Of a stretch of DNA of 64,000 nucleotides, positions 62,503 to 64,000 are shown piece by piece. The notes under the pieces were generated by a model. The model was not told the DNA's origin. It worked only from the letters and a program-made list of their open reading frames with translations, and did no database searches. The stretch covers positions 4,154,001 to 4,218,000 of the forward strand of contig NZ_JAUSRB010000002.1 of NCBI RefSeq assembly GCF_030811595.1, in the 5' to 3' direction. A program made the translations under genes and the position numbers. Each line of letters begins with the position of its first letter. Position 1 is the first letter of the stretch. Source of the stretch: Streptosporangium brasiliense. Lineage in GTDB: Bacteria; Actinomycetota; Actinomycetes; Streptosporangiales; Streptosporangiaceae.

Positions 62503-63924
62503 TCAGAGCGGGATGTTGCCGTGGGCGCCGCGGGCGGGGGTGGCCTGGGCCAGCACCCTGGCGATGGCGCCGCGGGTCTCCTCGGGCTTGACGACCTCGT
62601 CCACCACGCCGAGCTCGATGGCCCGGTCGAGGCCGCCGGCGACGATCTCGTGCTCCTCGGCGAGCCGGGCCTCCAGGGCCGCGCGCTCCTCCTCGGGCGC
62701 GGCCGCGAGCTCGCGGCGCTTGAGGATGCGGACCGCGGCGACCGCCCCCATGACCGCGATCTGGGTGGTCGGCCAGCCGAAGACCTTGGTGGCGCCCAGC
62801 GAGCGGGAGTTCATCGCGATGTAGGCGCCGCCGTACGCCTTGCGGGTCACCAGCGTGATCCGCGGCACGGAGGCCTCGGCGAAGGCGTGCAGGAGCTTGG
62901 CGCCGCGGCGGACCACGCCGTCGTGCTCCTGGCCCACGCCGGGGAGGTAGCCGGGGACGTCCACCAGGACGACCAGCGGCACCCCGAAGGCATCGCACAT
63001 CCGGACGAACCGGGCGGCCTTCTCCGCCGACAGCGAGTCGAGGCAGCCGCCCAGGCGCATGGGGTTGTTGGCGATCACACCGACGGTCCGGCCCCCGAGG
63101 CGGCCCAGTGTGGTGACGATGTTGGGCGCCCACTTGGCGTGCAGTTCGACGCCCGGTTCGTCGAGCAGCCCCTTGACGAGGGGCTTGACGTCGTAGGCGC
63201 GGCGGGCGTTGTCCGGCAGCAGGCCGGAGAAGTCGATCTCCTCGACCTCGGTGCGGACCCGGCCCTGGTGGCCCAGGAGCACCGCCAGGCGCCGGGCCTG
63301 GACGTAGGCGTCGGTCTCCGACTTGGTGACGATGTGCACGACGCCGCTGCGCTTGCTGTGCGGCTCGGGGCCGCCCAGCGCGGCCATGTCGATCTGCTCG
63401 CCGGTCACGCTGCGCACCACGTCGGGACCGGTGACGAAGATGCGGCCCTCGTCGGCCAGGATCACGACGTCGGTCAGCGCCGGGCCGTACGCGGCCCCGC
63501 CGGCCGCGGGGCCGACCACCACGGACAGCTGCGGGACCACGCCGGAGGCGCGGGTCATCGCCGCGAACACGCGGCCGACCGCGTGCAGCGACTCCACGCC
63601 CTCGGCCAGGCGGGCGCCGCCCGAATGCCACACGCCGATGATCGGGACGCGCTCGCGGACCGCGACGTCGTAGGCGTGCACGATGTGCTCGCAGCCCTCG
63701 CTGCCCATGGCGCCGCCCTGGACGCGGGGGTCGCTGACGAACGCCACCACGGGCACGCCCTCGACGCGGCCCATCGCGGAGAGAACGCCGCTGCGGTCCA
63801 CAGGAGTGATCAGCCGGACCGATCCCTCGTCGAACAGGGCCGCCAGGCGGACCTGAGGATCACGGGGATCGGTGGCCTCCTTGTCGGAGGCGTCGGTCAC
63901 CACCCTGTTGTCGAGCACAGTCAT
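62503..63924 (-). CDS. Acyl-CoA carboxylase carboxyltransferase (beta) subunit, AccD6-like
   Basis: 473 aa from ATG 63924, six bases after AAGGAG. It has the carboxyltransferase motifs: RVEGVPVVAFVSDPRVQGGAMG, VPIIGVWHSGGARLAEGVESL, VVGPAAGGAAYGPALTDVVIL, VPGYLPGVGQEHDGVVRRGAKLLHAFAEA and TRKAYGGAYIAMNS. It transfers carboxybiotin to acetyl- or propionyl-CoA to make malonyl/methylmalonyl-CoA for fatty-acid synthesis; the biotin carrier subunit (AccA-type) is elsewhere. Directly after fabF, as accD6 follows kasA-kasB in mycobacteria; the length matches AccD6. The coupled position suggests malonyl-CoA supply for FAS II. Confidence 0.9.
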   Translation of the reverse strand: MTVLDNRVVTDASDKEATDPRDPQVRLAALFDEGSVRLITPVDRSGVLSAMGRVEGVPVVAFVSDPRVQGGAMGSEGCEHIVHAYDVAVRERVPIIGVWHSGGARLAEGVESLHAVGRVFAAMTRASGVVPQLSVVVGPAAGGAAYGPALTDVVILADEGRIFVTGPDVVRSVTGEQIDMAALGGPEPHSKRSGVVHIVTKSETDAYVQARRLAVLLGHQGRVRTEVEEIDFSGLLPDNARRAYDVKPLVKGLLDEPGVELHAKWAPNIVTTLGRLGGRTVGVIANNPMRLGGCLDSLSAEKAARFVRMCDAFGVPLVVLVDVPGYLPGVGQEHDGVVRRGAKLLHAFAEASVPRITLVTRKAYGGAYIAMNSRSLGATKVFGWPTTQIAVMGAVAAVRILKRRELAAAPEEERAALEARLAEEHEIVAGGLDRAIELGVVDEVVKPEETRGAIARVLAQATPARGAHGNIPL

Positions 63925-63934
63925 CACTAGCTCC

Positions 63935-63974
63935 TTGTCAGATGCTGGTGAAGGTTGTCAGATGCTGGTGAAGG
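63935..63974. repeat. 20-bp perfect tandem duplication across the fabF stop
   Basis: Positions 63935-63954 and 63955-63974 are identical, in tandem. On the minus strand the unit carries the last fabF codons, the stop and the following bases, so the end of the gene is copied once into the fabF-accD spacer. It inserts 20 bp between the stop and the accD ribosome site. Confidence 0.9.
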
Positions 63975-64000
63975 CCACGGCGACGTCGTGTCCACCGAAC
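63958..64000 (-). CDS. fabF: 3-oxoacyl-ACP synthase II, last codons only
   Basis: On the minus strand the edge reads F-G-G-H-D-V-A-V-A-F-T-S-I and stops at 63958-63960. This is the C-terminus of FabF/KAS II (GFGGHNVALAFTSI-like, with the active-site-adjacent GGH). The rest of the gene lies beyond 64000. It is followed 33 bp later by the accD start; the two are probably one operon. Confidence 0.8.
   Translation of the reverse strand, partial: FGGHDVAVAFTSI

Overview
The window comes from a high-GC actinomycete chromosome. The principal sigma factor has a long acidic N-terminus, there is a stand-alone topoisomerase IV pair, many GTG/TTG starts sit behind GGAGG sites, and a fabF-accD6-like fatty-acid locus lies at the right edge next to a DUF3145 gene. 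Family content fits Streptosporangiales best; this is inferred from gene families, not from an rRNA.

Left part, 1-22.9 kb. It holds a partial LtrA membrane protein, a DoxX protein and a 14-helix MFS exporter. Next come a TPR membrane protein and a membrane-anchored tandem CbbX-type AAA+ ATPase, side by side. An oligopeptide-type ABC operon follows (two permeases, one fused double ATPase, one lipoprotein binding protein), then a winged-helix protein. On the minus strand are a small three-helix-type protein, an unknown 524-aa protein and the 5-oxoprolinase genes pxpA-pxpB-pxpC. A PAS-PAS-GAF-SpoIIE phosphatase closes the segment.

Middle, 23-48.2 kb. Housekeeping and accessory genes: principal sigma factor, YaaA, GNATs, a DUF7455 zinc protein, ParE, beta-carbonic anhydrase, a VOC protein, a four-gene overlapping membrane/two-component operon, ParC, a TauD-type dioxygenase, RecQ fused to a phosphoribosyltransferase-like tail, CorA, a PfkB kinase, a GNAT/acyl-CoA-synthetase fusion (PatA-like), and a coupled DUF5998-phosphatase-sulfurtransferase operon.

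Right part, 48.1-64 kb, is the most interesting. A minus-strand cassette reads: intracellular subtilisin-like protease, ECF-type sigma factor, 154-aa protein, TPR-CHAT (caspase-like) protease. The TPR-CHAT gene is split by an 8.7-kb integrative element at 49838-58558. The element carries a large serine integrase, a HUH-type replication initiator, a GntR/UTRA regulator with a palindromic operator, an XRE regulator and small genes, but no FtsK-type transfer gene. Removing the element at a shared 5-bp core (TAGCC) rejoins the two halves in frame into one protein of about 811 residues. The element may therefore act as a switch, or as permanent inactivation, of a two-protease system. Beyond it are DUF3145, an AccD6-like carboxyltransferase and the last codons of fabF.
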